A stretch of 64,000 nucleotides of DNA from Actinomadura sp. WMMA1423 (GCF_006547145.1 NZ_CP041244.1:3782001-3846000); one strand, 5' to 3'; positions 28,639 to 37,670 are shown, numbered from the stretch's first letter. The notes: generated by a model from the sequence alone, not told the origin. Translations and numbers: made by a program.

Positions 28639-29517
28639 TCAGCCGTGGCCGAGCGCCTCGTCGTCGAGGGATGCCGTGCCGTCGAGGGACGCGGTGTCCT
28701 CGTCCCCGCCGGTGGGGACGATCTCGTAGCCGAGCTCGTCGATGACCGGGGGGTTGTGCTCGGACACCGCCGGGAGGGAGACGGCCTCGGAGTGGGCGCC
28801 GCAGCCGTGGTCGGCCGAGACGACACGGCCGTCGTCCGGGGCGTACTCGTTGGCGCAGACGCCGAAGACCTGCCGCAGCCCGCCCGCGAGCGAGACGTAG
28901 AAGCCGCAGGTGGAGCACTGGGCGGGGGCGGACGCGGCGATCGGGGCGCGGGGTCCGGCGACGCCCTCGTACCAGCGGGCGGCGGCCTCGTCGCGGCCCT
29001 CCCGCGAGAGCACCCGGACGCGTCCGAGGCCGAGCTCCCACTGGGCCTCGCGGTCGACGGAATCGTCCACCTGCGTGAGGCCGGGCGCGAGCCGGACGTC
29101 GTCGGGCGCGGTCGGCAGCAGGTCGCCGGGGCCGAGGTCGCCGGGGCGCAGCCGCTCCAGCCACGGCACCCACGGCGGCGCGAGGAGCGCGTCGTCGCCG
29201 GGGAGCAGGACGCACTCGCTGACCGTGACGTTCTTGGCGCGCGACGCCCGGGTCACCGTGACGGCCCACCGCCAGCCCGAGTAGGCGGGGTCGAGGCACA
29301 CGAAATAGTGCGTGACCACGCGGTCGCCCTCGGGCCGGAGGCCGAGGTGCTCGCCGACCTGCGCCCGGCCGGCGGTCTGCTCGGCGGCCTCCCTGGCGAG
29401 GTCGACCGCCTCGGCGCAGGCGGCGTCGACGGCGGGTGTGCGGGTCCGGCGGGCGGCCCCGGACGTGGTGCGCGCGGCGGCGGAGCGCGCGGGGCTGGAC
29501 TGGCGCTGTGGGCTCAC
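28639..29517 (-). CDS. DUF3027 protein
   Basis: 292 residues from GTG 29517. Recognisable features are THYFVCLDPAYSGWRWAVTV, NVTVSECVLLPGDDALLAPP, WVPWLERLRPGDLGPGDLLP and the cysteine-containing segments CSTCGFYVSLAG, FGVCANEYAPDDG and DHGCGAHSE, which look like a zinc-binding site. The last 45 residues are acidic. Translationally coupled to the sacsin-like ATPase downstream. Function unknown. The N-terminus (Ser/Arg/Thr-rich) is weakly supported because no good ribosome binding site precedes the GTG. Confidence 0.88.
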   Translation of the reverse strand: MSPQRQSSPARSAAARTTSGAARRTRTPAVDAACAEAVDLAREAAEQTAGRAQVGEHLGLRPEGDRVVTHYFVCLDPAYSGWRWAVTVTRASRAKNVTVSECVLLPGDDALLAPPWVPWLERLRPGDLGPGDLLPTAPDDVRLAPGLTQVDDSVDREAQWELGLGRVRVLSREGRDEAAARWYEGVAGPRAPIAASAPAQCSTCGFYVSLAGGLRQVFGVCANEYAPDDGRVVSADHGCGAHSEAVSLPAVSEHNPPVIDELGYEIVPTGGDEDTASLDGTASLDDEALGHG

Positions 29518-29534
29518 ATGTCAATTCTCGCCCA

Positions 29535-29553
29535 TGCGGGCACGTGACCCGCA
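29535..29553. promoter_or_regulatory. Inverted repeat between divergent genes
   Basis: TGCGGG-N7-CCCGCA around a CACGTG core, in the 161-nt gap between the DUF3027 gene and the divergent MFS gene. A possible operator; no regulator assigned. Confidence 0.35.
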
Positions 29554-29678
29554 CAAGACGGGCGCCGTCCGCGAGGTGATCCCGCATTCCAGCGGGGAAC
29601 GTACTCTCATCAACCAAGGACTCCGATGGCCGCCCCCGGCCCCCGAGCCGGGACGACATCGAGGAGAGATCAGGGCGC

Positions 29679-31070
29679 ATGGCAGACCGGACATGGGCGG
29701 GTCGGTCCGTGCGCGCCGCCGGCGGGGGTGCGGCGCGGGCGTGCCGCGCCGCGCGCTCGGCCGCGCTCGGGACGGGGCGGCTGACCCGCCGCGTCACCCA
29801 CGCGCAGGGCGCCGGCCGCAGCGGGCTCGGCAGCCTCATCGAGGCCTCGGCGATCAACTCCGCCGGGGACGCGCTGGTCACCGTCGCGCTCGCCGGAACC
29901 CTGTTCTTCGGCCTGGACGTCAATCAGGCCCGCGGCCAGGTCGCCCTCTACCTCGTCGTCACGATGGCCCCGTTCGCGCTGGTCGCGCCGCTGATCGGTC
30001 CCGCGCTGGACCGGGCCCGGCACGTCCGCCGGTACGCGATCGCGAGCACGTTCGTGATGCGGGCGCTGCTGTGCTGGGCGCTGGCGAGCGCCCTCCCGCA
30101 CGGCGACCAGGTCACCTTCCTGCCGGCCGCGTTCGGCGTGCTGGTGCTGACCAAGGCGTTCGGGGTGCTGCGGGCCGCGGTCACGCCGCGCGTCCTGCCG
30201 GAGGAGATCTCGCTGGTGACGGCGAACGCGCGGTGCTCGTTCGCCGGGCTCATCACCGCGTCCATCGTCGCGCCCGCCGGGGCCGGCCTCGCCCTCGTGA
30301 TCGGGCCGGGCTGGGTGCTGCGCATCGGAACGGTCCTGTTCCTGCTCGGCGTCGTGTTCACCATGCGGCTGCCCGGGCACGTGGACGTCCCCGAGCCCGA
30401 AGCGGCGGCGGAGAAGGCCGCCCCCCGGCGGCGGTGGCGGGCGCTGCCGCGCGTCGGCCCCGTCGTCGCGGAGGCGATGCAGGCCAACGCCGTGCTCCGC
30501 GCGTTCTCCGGCTTCCTGATCATCTACCTGGCGTTCCTGCTGCGGCAGGAGCGCTTCGACCCGGTGTCGCACCATGTCGCGCTCGGCCTGCTGGCCGCGT
30601 GCGCCGGCGCGGGCGGGCTGATCGGCACCGCGCTGGGCGCCTGGATGAAGGCGAGGGCGCCGCGGTTCATCGTGTCGGCGACGCTGGCGTGCGTCACCTG
30701 CGTCACCGCCGCCGGCGCCGCGTTCTTCGGCCTCTGGGCGGCGCTCGCCGTCGCGACCGCGGCCGGACTCGGCCAGGTGCTCGGCAAGCTGTCCATGGAC
30801 GCGGTGGTCCAGCGCGAGATAGGCGAGGAGGTCAGCTCGTCCACGTTCGCGGTGTCGGAGACCCTGCACCAGCTCAGCTGGGTCCTCGGCGGGCTGCTCG
30901 GCCTCGCCATGTCGATCGTCGCGGACGGGCGGCTCGCGCTCGCGGTCGTCGCGGCGGCGCTGGCGCTGGCGTTCGGGCTGCTGGTGATGCGGCAGGCCGG
31001 AGCCAGGCGCGGCTCCCACCGGGCCGAGCACGGCCCGCTGACCGACGCGCACCACGAGATGCGCGCCTGA
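29679..31070 (+). CDS. MFS-fold transporter
   Basis: 463 residues from ATG 29679, with GAGGAGAG about 12 nt upstream. After a basic cytoplasmic tail of about 45 residues come about 12 helices, starting GLGSLIEASAINSAGDALVT. Family landmarks are APFALVAPLIGPALDRARHV (loop 2-3 region) and SSTFAVSETLHQLSWVLGGL in the second half. The DRARHVRRY motif replaces the canonical GxxxDRxGRR. Similar proteins lie beside DUF3027 and cold-shock genes in other actinomycetes. Substrate unknown. Confidence 0.85.
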   Translation: MADRTWAGRSVRAAGGGAARACRAARSAALGTGRLTRRVTHAQGAGRSGLGSLIEASAINSAGDALVTVALAGTLFFGLDVNQARGQVALYLVVTMAPFALVAPLIGPALDRARHVRRYAIASTFVMRALLCWALASALPHGDQVTFLPAAFGVLVLTKAFGVLRAAVTPRVLPEEISLVTANARCSFAGLITASIVAPAGAGLALVIGPGWVLRIGTVLFLLGVVFTMRLPGHVDVPEPEAAAEKAAPRRRWRALPRVGPVVAEAMQANAVLRAFSGFLIIYLAFLLRQERFDPVSHHVALGLLAACAGAGGLIGTALGAWMKARAPRFIVSATLACVTCVTAAGAAFFGLWAALAVATAAGLGQVLGKLSMDAVVQREIGEEVSSSTFAVSETLHQLSWVLGGLLGLAMSIVADGRLALAVVAAALALAFGLLVMRQAGARRGSHRAEHGPLTDAHHEMRA

Positions 31071-31096
31071 CCTCCGGCCTCAGCGAGCGGAGGCGG

Positions 31097-31492
31097 TCAG
31101 GGCGCCAGGTCGTCGGCGACGGCCCGCAGCACGGTGGCGATCTTCTTGGCCTCCGCCGGGGCCGGGTGCTTGCCCCGCCGGTAGGTGTTGGAGATCCCGT
31201 CCAGCAGCTTGATCAGGTCCTCGGTGATGACGACCATCTCGTCGGGCTTCTTGCGCCGCTGCTTGGCGATGGTCTTCTCCACCGACGGCAGCGTCTCCAG
31301 CACCCGCACCTGGAGCGCCTGCTGGCCGCGGCGCCCCTCGACCACGCCGAACTCGATGCGCTGGCCCGGTTTGAGGGTCGTGACCCCGCCCGGAAGCGCC
31401 GACGAGTGCACGAAGACCTCACCGCCGTCGTCGCGGGTGAGGAAGCCGAACCCCTTGTCGGAGTCGTACCACTTGACCTTGCCAGTCGGCAC
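31097..31492 (-). CDS. Cold-shock domain protein, long actinobacterial type
   Basis: 131 residues from GTG 31492 (GAGG 6 nt upstream); the longer frame to 31630 is not supported. The N-terminal 65 residues are a cold-shock domain with RNP1 KGFGFLTRDDGG and RNP2 VFVHSSAL, binding single-stranded RNA/DNA. A C-terminal extension of about 65 residues (KTIAKQRRKKPDEMVVITED, then two helices) is found in the CspB-like proteins of mycobacteria and relatives. Convergent with the MFS gene (26-nt gap). Confidence 0.93.
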   Translation of the reverse strand: MPTGKVKWYDSDKGFGFLTRDDGGEVFVHSSALPGGVTTLKPGQRIEFGVVEGRRGQQALQVRVLETLPSVEKTIAKQRRKKPDEMVVITEDLIKLLDGISNTYRRGKHPAPAEAKKIATVLRAVADDLAP

Positions 31493-31649
31493 CGGATACC
31501 TCGTTCGGTAATCGTCCTGAATCGCCCTCAAGATTAGTGCCTCGCCGCGGGCCGGTGAACATGCCGGGGGCCCCCGCGACGCCTGCGGGGCAACGCGACC
31601 GAAGCTATCCCGGACGCCCGGGAACGGCATCCGAATATCGGCCCGCCGC

Positions 31650-32297
31650 TCAGCCCGTCCGGAACCCGCCGAGCCATTCGGGGAATGCCAGCAGGTCCGG
31701 CAGGACGACGTCCGCTCCGTAGGCGGTCAGGGCCGCCGAGTCGAACGCGCCGGTCGCCACGGCCACCGCCACCGCCGACGCCGCCCGGGCGGCGTCCACG
31801 TCGCCGGTGTGGTCGCCGATGTAGGCCCCGGCGCCGTGCTCGCGCAGGACGGCGCCCTTGTCGGCGCCGAACAGCCCGCCCGCCACGGCGTCGGCCGCCA
31901 GCCCGAGGAACCGGACGGTCCGCTCGGTGTCGGCCTGGTTCTTGCCCGACACGACGATCACCCGGCCGCCCCTGGCCCGGACCGCCTCCAGCGCGGCGGA
32001 CGCCCCCGGCATGAGGACGGTCGCCGGGACCGCGACCTCGGCGTACATCGCCCGGTACCGCGCCGCCATCACCGGCACCTCCGCCGGCGGGAACCAGTAC
32101 GCGAGCTCCTCCTCCAGCGGCGGCCCGATGCGCCGCACCACCTGGTCGGTGTCGATCGGAACGCCCGTCTCCGCGGCGAGCGCGGCGTAGACGGCGGCGA
32201 TCCCGGCGCGGGTGTCGGCGAGGGTCAGGTCGAGGTCGAAACCGACGGCGAGGCCCGCGCGGGAGGGCGCGGAAGGATCGAGATCGAGCACGTCCAC
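31650..32297 (-). CDS. HAD-superfamily phosphatase
   Basis: 215 residues from GTG 32297; the start is uncertain (GTG 32291 also fits, and neither has a clear ribosome binding site). Haloacid-dehalogenase motifs: I, GFDLDLTLADTRAGI (nucleophile Asp and acid Asp); II, VIVVSGKNQAD (Ser); III, Lys in FGADKGAVL; IV, YIGDHTGDVDAA. The cap lies between motifs I and II. It resembles phosphoglycolate phosphatase, though the usual DxDGTL is DLDLTL. A small metabolite phosphate is the likely substrate. Confidence 0.9.
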   Translation of the reverse strand: MDVLDLDPSAPSRAGLAVGFDLDLTLADTRAGIAAVYAALAAETGVPIDTDQVVRRIGPPLEEELAYWFPPAEVPVMAARYRAMYAEVAVPATVLMPGASAALEAVRARGGRVIVVSGKNQADTERTVRFLGLAADAVAGGLFGADKGAVLREHGAGAYIGDHTGDVDAARAASAVAVAVATGAFDSAALTAYGADVVLPDLLAFPEWLGGFRTG

Positions 32298-32326
32298 AGG
32301 GTAAGGGGGCTGGACACACGTGAGGA

Positions 32327-32383
32327 CCCGCGCTCTCCTGGTAGTGGCGATGCGACGGGATCCGAGTAGGAGAGCGCGGGACC
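32327..32383. other. Long structured inverted repeat in a divergent intergenic region
   Basis: CCCGCGCTCTCCT (32327-32339) and AGGAGAGCGCGGG (32368-32380) form a perfect 13-bp stem around a 28-nt loop, with two more pairs beyond one mismatch. It lies between the divergent HAD and small membrane genes and has no T tract. It may be a regulatory RNA structure or operator. Confidence 0.6.
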
Positions 32384-32507
32384 GTGCTGCGGATATACCC
32401 GGGCCCTCGACCACAAACCACCTGACCAGGGAAAACGCAGCAAACGAACGCACCATCCGAGCTTCAAGGACGATCGGCGCCCCCGCCCCGGCGCAAGGAG
32501 GCCGCAC

Positions 32508-32870
32508 ATGGCAGAGACCCAGACCGAGCCGGGCGGCGACCACCGCGCCCCGCGCGCCCGCCGCGCCCTCCCCGCCGCCGCGGTCCGCCGCCGCGCCGTG
32601 GGCCTGCTCGCGGCGGCGGTCTCCGTCGTCACCACGCTGGTAGTGGCGATCCTGGCCGTGCACATCGTGTTCACGGCGTTCGAGGCCAACACCGCCAACG
32701 ACCTCGTCCGCTGGTTCGGGGACCGGGCCACCGACCTGTGCTGGCAGTTCAAGGACGTCTTCCAGCCGAAGAACCCCAAGCTGGAGGTCGCCGTCAACTA
32801 CGGCCTGGCCGCCGTCGTCTACCTGGTGATCGGCCGGATCGCCGTCGGCCTCGTCCGCCGCCTGGGCTGA
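32508..32870 (+). CDS. Small two-helix membrane protein
   Basis: 120 residues, with AAGGAGG 7 nt before ATG 32508. The N-terminal 30 residues are polar and basic. A first helix VGLLAAAVSVVTTLVVAILA (about 31-55) is followed by a loop with NDLVRWFGDRATDLCWQFKDV, and then a second helix VNYGLAAVVYLVIGRIAVGL at the end. The family looks conserved in actinomycetes, but I cannot assign a role. It stands in its own transcription unit and converges with the GNAT-like gene. Confidence 0.75.
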   Translation: MAETQTEPGGDHRAPRARRALPAAAVRRRAVGLLAAAVSVVTTLVVAILAVHIVFTAFEANTANDLVRWFGDRATDLCWQFKDVFQPKNPKLEVAVNYGLAAVVYLVIGRIAVGLVRRLG

Positions 32871-32904
32871 CCGCCCCGGGGCGACCGGGGGCGGGCTCGG
32901 GCCG

Positions 32905-33417
32905 CTAGTCGCGGCCGGGGAAGCGGACCGTGTCGAAGGGCCACGCCGTGGCGACCCACTCGCGGACGAACGACTCCAGCTCCTTCTCCAGGACGGAGTT
33001 CTCCTCGTCGGCGCGCACCCAGAAGACCACCACCGCGTCCGAGCCGGGCAGGTCCGAGGGGGCGACGTGGATGCGGCCGAGCTGCCGCTCCCCGTCCGGC
33101 GTGATCACGACGTAGCTGAACGAGCGCCGCAGCTGCCCCTGCTTCTGCAGCCAGGCGACGTCGATCAGGGCCTGCTCGAAGGTGAACTCGCGGTCGGGCC
33201 AGCCCCACTCGGGCCCGAACCGGCCGGCCAGCCGGTCCAGGCTGCCGATCACGGCGCCGTAGTCCTTCACCACGTCGTGCACGGTGATCGGGCGGATCTG
33301 GAAGTCGGGCCCGGCCACCAGGGTGGGCACCACGAAGTCATCGGGCAGGAAGGCCCCGGGCATCGAGGCCCTGGACGGGGAGGCCCCGGCGGCCGCCTTC
33401 CGCTGAGACTTGAACAT
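32905..33417 (-). CDS. GNAT-like acetyltransferase-fold protein
   Basis: 170 residues from ATG 33417 (GGAAAGG upstream). After a basic, Ala/Ser-rich leader (about 25 residues), VVPTLVAGPDFQIRPITVHD opens a GNAT-style fold. ERQLGRIHVAPSDLPGSDAV and VVFWVRADEENSVLEKELES are its beta4/beta5-like strands, and WPFDTVRFPGRD ends it. The acetyl-CoA loop (Q/RxxGxG/A) is not clear, so catalytic activity is uncertain. Divergent from the tetR gene at 33587. Confidence 0.65.
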   Translation of the reverse strand: MFKSQRKAAAGASPSRASMPGAFLPDDFVVPTLVAGPDFQIRPITVHDVVKDYGAVIGSLDRLAGRFGPEWGWPDREFTFEQALIDVAWLQKQGQLRRSFSYVVITPDGERQLGRIHVAPSDLPGSDAVVVFWVRADEENSVLEKELESFVREWVATAWPFDTVRFPGRD

Positions 33418-33548
33418 CGCCGACCTTTCCGACGACGCCCCTTCCGGCGACGGGGCGCGGACGAAGGAACTCTAGTCCGACGCCGCCCCGGCGCGAGCGG
33501 CATCGAGGATTCGGGCGCGCCGCGCGCGACGCGGGGGACCGGCCGCTT

Positions 33549-33566
33549 GAACATGCCTTACTGTTC
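33549..33566. promoter_or_regulatory. Candidate TetR operator
   Basis: GAACA-N8-TGTTC inverted repeat 21 nt upstream of the tetR start codon and just before its ribosome binding site (CGGAGG). Fits an autoregulatory operator. Confidence 0.45.
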
Positions 33567-33586
33567 TTGCGGAGGAATTCATCACC

Positions 33587-34204
33587 ATGACGACATCCAC
33601 GCGCGAGCGCATCGTGTCCGAGTCGCTCCGGCTGTTCGCCGACCGGGGCTACGCGGCGACGTCGGTCGCGGAGATCGAGGCGGCGGCCGGCCTGTCCCCG
33701 GGCGCGGGCGGCCTCTACCGGCACTTCCGGTCCAAGGAGGAGGTGCTCGCCTCCGCCATCCGCGAGCACATCGAACGGACCCGCCGGCAGATCAGCGACG
33801 TCCTCACGCAGGCCACCGCCTACGAGGAGCGCCCCCTCGAGGTCCGGCTGCGCATGACGTGCCACGCGGGCCTGGCCAAGATGCGCGAGGAGCAGGACCT
33901 CATCCGGGTCCTGTTCCGCGACCTCGACCAGTTCCCGAACCTGGTCGCGGAGATGCGCGAGGGCATCGTCAACCCGCTCTACGACGGGATCGCCACCTGG
34001 CTGTCGGCCCAGCCCGAGTTCGAGGGCTCCGACGAGGACTGGCCCGCGGTCGCGGCGATCCTCGGCGGCGCCGTGGTGAACTACTGGCTGGCGAACGAGG
34101 CGATGTACGAGCCGCCCACCCGCATAGAGGAGAAGCGGTTCGTGGAGAGCTGGGCCCGTCTCGGGCTCGGGCTGGTGCACCTGGAGCGCTCGCCCGCCAC
34201 CTGA
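33587..34204 (+). CDS. TetR-family transcriptional regulator
   Basis: 205 residues from ATG 33587. The DNA-binding domain is RERIVSESLRLFADRGYAAT, SVAEIEAAAGLSPGAGGLYRHFRSKEEVL. The ligand domain has LIRVLFRDLDQFPNLVAEMR, a phrase seen in regulators of lipid or efflux genes (AcrR-like). No obvious target is adjacent; the downstream gene at 34298 has its own start signals. A palindrome lies before its start codon. Confidence 0.92.
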   Translation: MTTSTRERIVSESLRLFADRGYAATSVAEIEAAAGLSPGAGGLYRHFRSKEEVLASAIREHIERTRRQISDVLTQATAYEERPLEVRLRMTCHAGLAKMREEQDLIRVLFRDLDQFPNLVAEMREGIVNPLYDGIATWLSAQPEFEGSDEDWPAVAAILGGAVVNYWLANEAMYEPPTRIEEKRFVESWARLGLGLVHLERSPAT

Positions 34205-34297
34205 CACGGCACACCGGCGTTCCCCACCATGTGCGGGCCTCTAACCTGGAGGCCCGCGTGCCTGCGGCATGCACGCGACTTAAAGTTGGGGAACGGC

Positions 34298-36658
34298 ATG
34301 GAAACGTATGCGGACTGGTTGCGCGCGCGAGGCGATGACGAACTCCACGCGCTGCTGTCCGCGCGTCCCGAACTCCTCGCCCCCGTCCCGGCCGACCTGA
34401 CCGCGCTGGCCGCCCGCGCCGCCACGCCCGCCGCGGTCTCCCGCGCGCTCGACCGGCTGGACCGCTTCACCCTCGCCGTCCTGGAGGCCCTGCTCGTCCT
34501 GCCCTCGCCGGCCGGGCCGGACGCGCTCGCCGCCGCCCTCGACGCCACCCCCGAGCAGGTCTCCGACGCGCTCGGCACGCTCCGCCGCTTCGGCCTGGCC
34601 TGGGGGGACGACGCCGCCGCCACGGCGCCCGGCGTCCGCACGAGCCTGCCGCACCCCGCCGGGCTCGGGCCCCCCGCCACCGAGGTCTTCGCCGGCTACT
34701 CCGCCGAGCGGCTCACCGACCTGGTCACCGACCTGGACGGGGAGGCCCCGCGCGGCTTCGCCGACTCCGGGCGGCTCCTCTCCCGGCTCGCCGAGCTGCT
34801 GGCCGACCCCGCCGCACTCATCGACGACGCGGGCCCCGAGGCGCGGGCCGCCCTCGACCAGCTCGCCTGGGGGCCGCCGGTCGGGCGGGTCGCCGACGCG
34901 CGCCGCCCCGTCCGGACCGCCACCGCGGCCACCCCCATCGAGCGGCTCCTGGCGCGCGGCCTCCTCGCCGCCGAGGACGACCGCACGGTCACGCTCCCGC
35001 GCGAGGTCGCCCTGCACCTGCGCGGCGGGCGGCTGTTCCGGGACGTCCCGGCCGAGCCGCCCCCGCTCGCGCCGGCCGCGGAGCCGCGCCGCGAGGACGT
35101 GGTCGTGCGCGCCGCGGCGGGCGAGGCGGCGGGCGCCGTCCGGCTGATCGAGGAGCTGCTGGAGCGCTGGGGGCTGGAGCCGCCGCCCGTCCTGCGCAGC
35201 GGCGGCCTCGCCGTCCGCGACCTGCGCGCCGCCGCGACGCTCCTGGACGTCCCGGAGTGGAAGGCCGCCCTGCTCGTCGAGGTCGCGTACGCGGCGGGCC
35301 TGCTGACCCGCAGCGGCGACCTCGACGGCGAATGGCTGCCCACCCCCGCCTACGACCTGTGGCTGATGCGCGACACCGCCGGCCGCTGGACGGAGCTGGC
35401 CCGCGGCTGGCTGAAGTCCGACCGGGCCGCCGGGCTCGCCGGCGAGCGCGACGACCGCGACCGGCTGATCAACGCGCTCAGCGAGGCGATGGTGCGCAGC
35501 AGCGCGCCGTCCACCCGCCGCGCCGTGCTCGACGTCCTCGCCGGAGCGGGCCGCGGCGTCGTCGTCGGCGAGGACGCGCTCCGCGCCCGCCTGGCGTGGC
35601 TGCGTCCCCGGCACGGCGGCCCGGCCCGCGACCGCCTCGTCGGCTGGACGCTCCGCGAGGCCGCCGCCCTCGGCCTGACCGGTTTCGGGGAGCTGGCCCC
35701 GTTCGGCCGCGACCTGCTCGCGGGCGACGACCCCGAGCCCGCGCTCGAGAAGTACCTGCCGGAGCCCGTCGACGAGATCCTCGTCCAGGCCGACCTGACC
35801 GCCGTCGCCCCCGGCCCGCTGGTGACCGACCTCGCCCGGGAGCTGGCGCTCGCCGCCGACGTCGAGTCGACCGGCGGCGCCACGGTCTACCGCTTCACCC
35901 CCGAGTCGATCCGGCGGGCGCTGGACGCGGGGCGGACCGCCGCCGACGTCACCGACCTGCTCACCCGGCATTCGGCGACCCCGCTCCCGCAGCCGCTCGT
36001 CTACCTGATCGACGACGTCGCCCGCCGGCACGGGCACCTGCGCGTCGGCGCCCTGTCCTCCTACGTCCGCACCGACGCGCCCGCCACCCTCGACGAGATC
36101 CTCGCCGACCGGCGCGCCGCGCCGCTGCGCCTGCACCGGCTGGCCCCGACCGTCCTCGCGTCCGGGCTCCAGCGCGCCGACCTGCTGGACGGGCTGCGCG
36201 CCATGGGCCTCGCCCCGGTCGCCGAGGCGCCCGGCGGCGGCGTGATCGTGACCCGGCCGGACGCGCAGCGCGCCGACCCGCCGCCCACCGCCGAGATCGT
36301 CCGGCTCCGCCCCGACGACCGCACCGACGCCTCGATGATCTCCGCGGCCGTGCGGGCGCTGCGCGCGGGCGACGAGGCGTCCCTGCACGGCGCCGAGCAC
36401 GCCCGGCAGGCCCCGTCCGGCGAGCCGCCCCGCTCGCCCGCGATGGCCACCGTCGAGCGGCTCCGCAGCGCCGTCGAGCGCGGTGGACGCGTCTGGATCG
36501 GCTACCTCGACCAGCAGGGGCAGGCGTCCAGCCGGATCGTGGAGCCCGTCCGCGTCGAGGGCGGCTTCCTCACCGGCTACGACGCGACCCGCGCCGCCGT
36601 GCACCGCTTCGCCCTGCACCGCATCACCGGCGTCTCCGAACTCGATGACGCCTCCTGA
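34298..36658 (+). CDS. Helicase-associated (Helicase_C_3/XPB-Ssl2-like) protein with WYL-like C-terminus
   Basis: 786 residues from ATG 34298 (GGGGAA 6 nt upstream). The middle holds EPALEKYLPEPVDEILVQAD, LTAVAPGPLVTDLARELALA and RRHGHLRVGALSSYVRTD, typical of the actinobacterial 'helicase C-terminal domain' proteins found with XPB. The C-terminal 60 residues (RVWIGYLDQQGQASSRIVEP, VRVEGGFLTGYD) look like a WYL ligand-binding fold. No Walker motifs are seen, so it is not itself a helicase. Its gene lies 1.2 kb upstream of XPB on the same strand, and the two probably work together in DNA repair. Confidence 0.88.
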   Translation: METYADWLRARGDDELHALLSARPELLAPVPADLTALAARAATPAAVSRALDRLDRFTLAVLEALLVLPSPAGPDALAAALDATPEQVSDALGTLRRFGLAWGDDAAATAPGVRTSLPHPAGLGPPATEVFAGYSAERLTDLVTDLDGEAPRGFADSGRLLSRLAELLADPAALIDDAGPEARAALDQLAWGPPVGRVADARRPVRTATAATPIERLLARGLLAAEDDRTVTLPREVALHLRGGRLFRDVPAEPPPLAPAAEPRREDVVVRAAAGEAAGAVRLIEELLERWGLEPPPVLRSGGLAVRDLRAAATLLDVPEWKAALLVEVAYAAGLLTRSGDLDGEWLPTPAYDLWLMRDTAGRWTELARGWLKSDRAAGLAGERDDRDRLINALSEAMVRSSAPSTRRAVLDVLAGAGRGVVVGEDALRARLAWLRPRHGGPARDRLVGWTLREAAALGLTGFGELAPFGRDLLAGDDPEPALEKYLPEPVDEILVQADLTAVAPGPLVTDLARELALAADVESTGGATVYRFTPESIRRALDAGRTAADVTDLLTRHSATPLPQPLVYLIDDVARRHGHLRVGALSSYVRTDAPATLDEILADRRAAPLRLHRLAPTVLASGLQRADLLDGLRAMGLAPVAEAPGGGVIVTRPDAQRADPPPTAEIVRLRPDDRTDASMISAAVRALRAGDEASLHGAEHARQAPSGEPPRSPAMATVERLRSAVERGGRVWIGYLDQQGQASSRIVEPVRVEGGFLTGYDATRAAVHRFALHRITGVSELDDAS

Positions 36659-36850
36659 GGCCGCCCGGTCGACTCCGCTCCTACGACGCGGCTTCGCTGG
36701 GGCGTCCCGCGCGGGCCGCTCCGCCGGAATCGCCGATGTCCGGAACCGGACGCGCCGAACGGCGGGAACCGGCGAACGTCACATACGGTCCAATCAAGAA
36801 CCCATCGGACGGGTAGCGTGTCCGGACGAGTGGTGTGAGGAGGCTCCCCG

Positions 36851-37303
36851 ATGAGCGGGTACGGAGGGAGTCCGCCGTCGGGCTGGGAAGACCCGTACGG
36901 CGGCGGATCCCAGGGCTGGGACCAGGGCGGCGGCTACGGGCAGCCGTACGGGGAGGCCTACGGATACACCCAGCCCGGCTACGGCAACCCCGGCTACGGT
37001 TACGGGCCTCCGGGCGTCCCCCACCAGACCGCGAGCAACGGCTCCACGATCGCCGCGCTCATCTGCAACGCCGTAGCGGTCGTCATGTGCTGCAACATCG
37101 TCGCGATCCCCGGCGTGATCACCGCGGCGATCGCCCTCGGCCGTTTCCAGGCCGACCCGCACTCGGCCCGGAAGCTGACGATCTGGAGCTGGGCGCTCTT
37201 CGCCGCGTCCCTCCTCATCGGCATCGTCCTCGTGGTCGTCTGGATCGCGATCGGCGCCATGGCCGACCCGGACCCGGGCTACAGCTCCTCCGACGGAATC
37301 TGA
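36851..37303 (+). CDS. DUF4190-type membrane protein with Gly/Tyr-rich N-terminus
   Basis: 150 residues, with GAGGAGG 7 nt before ATG 36851. The first 60 residues are low complexity (GYGQPYGEAYGYTQPGYGNP). Two membrane helices follow: IAALICNAVAVVMCCNIVAI (about 67-90) and LTIWSWALFAASLLIGIVLV (about 110-138), separated by a conserved GVITAAIALGRFQADPHSAR loop. This is the DUF4190 arrangement. Function unknown. It lies between the helicase-associated gene and the 83-bp repeat array. Confidence 0.8.
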   Translation: MSGYGGSPPSGWEDPYGGGSQGWDQGGGYGQPYGEAYGYTQPGYGNPGYGYGPPGVPHQTASNGSTIAALICNAVAVVMCCNIVAIPGVITAAIALGRFQADPHSARKLTIWSWALFAASLLIGIVLVVVWIAIGAMADPDPGYSSSDGI

Positions 37304-37314
37304 CCCCCGCCCCG

Positions 37315-37670
37315 CCGCCGACGACCACGCCCCGGAGGGACGGACCGGCACAGCGGCATCCCGGAGCACCGCCTGACGGGATCAGACCAGCGCCACGCCG
37401 ACGACGACCACGCCCCGGAGGGACGGACCGGCGCAGCGGCATCCCGGAGCACCGCCTGACGGGATCAGACCAGCGCCACGCCGACGACGACCACGCCCCG
37501 GAGGGGCGGACCGGCGCAGCGGCATCCCGGAGCACCGCCTGACGGGATCAGACCAGCGCCACGCCGACGACGACCACGCCCCCGGGGGCGGACCGGCGCA
37601 GCGGCATCCCGGAGCACCGTCTGACGGGATCAGACCGGCGCCACGCCGAGGACGACTACGACCCCGGGGG
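37315..37670. repeat. Tandem array of about 4.2 copies of an 83-bp unit
   Basis: The marker ACGACCACGCCC begins copies at 37321, 37404, 37487 and 37570; a fifth, diverged and shortened by 1 bp, begins near 37652. Copies 1-3 differ by single bases. Each contains ATCCCG-N13-CGGGAT, a 6-bp inverted repeat. 83 is not a multiple of 3, so the array is not coding. With the following 230 nt it fills the 596-nt gap before XPB. Confidence 0.9.
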
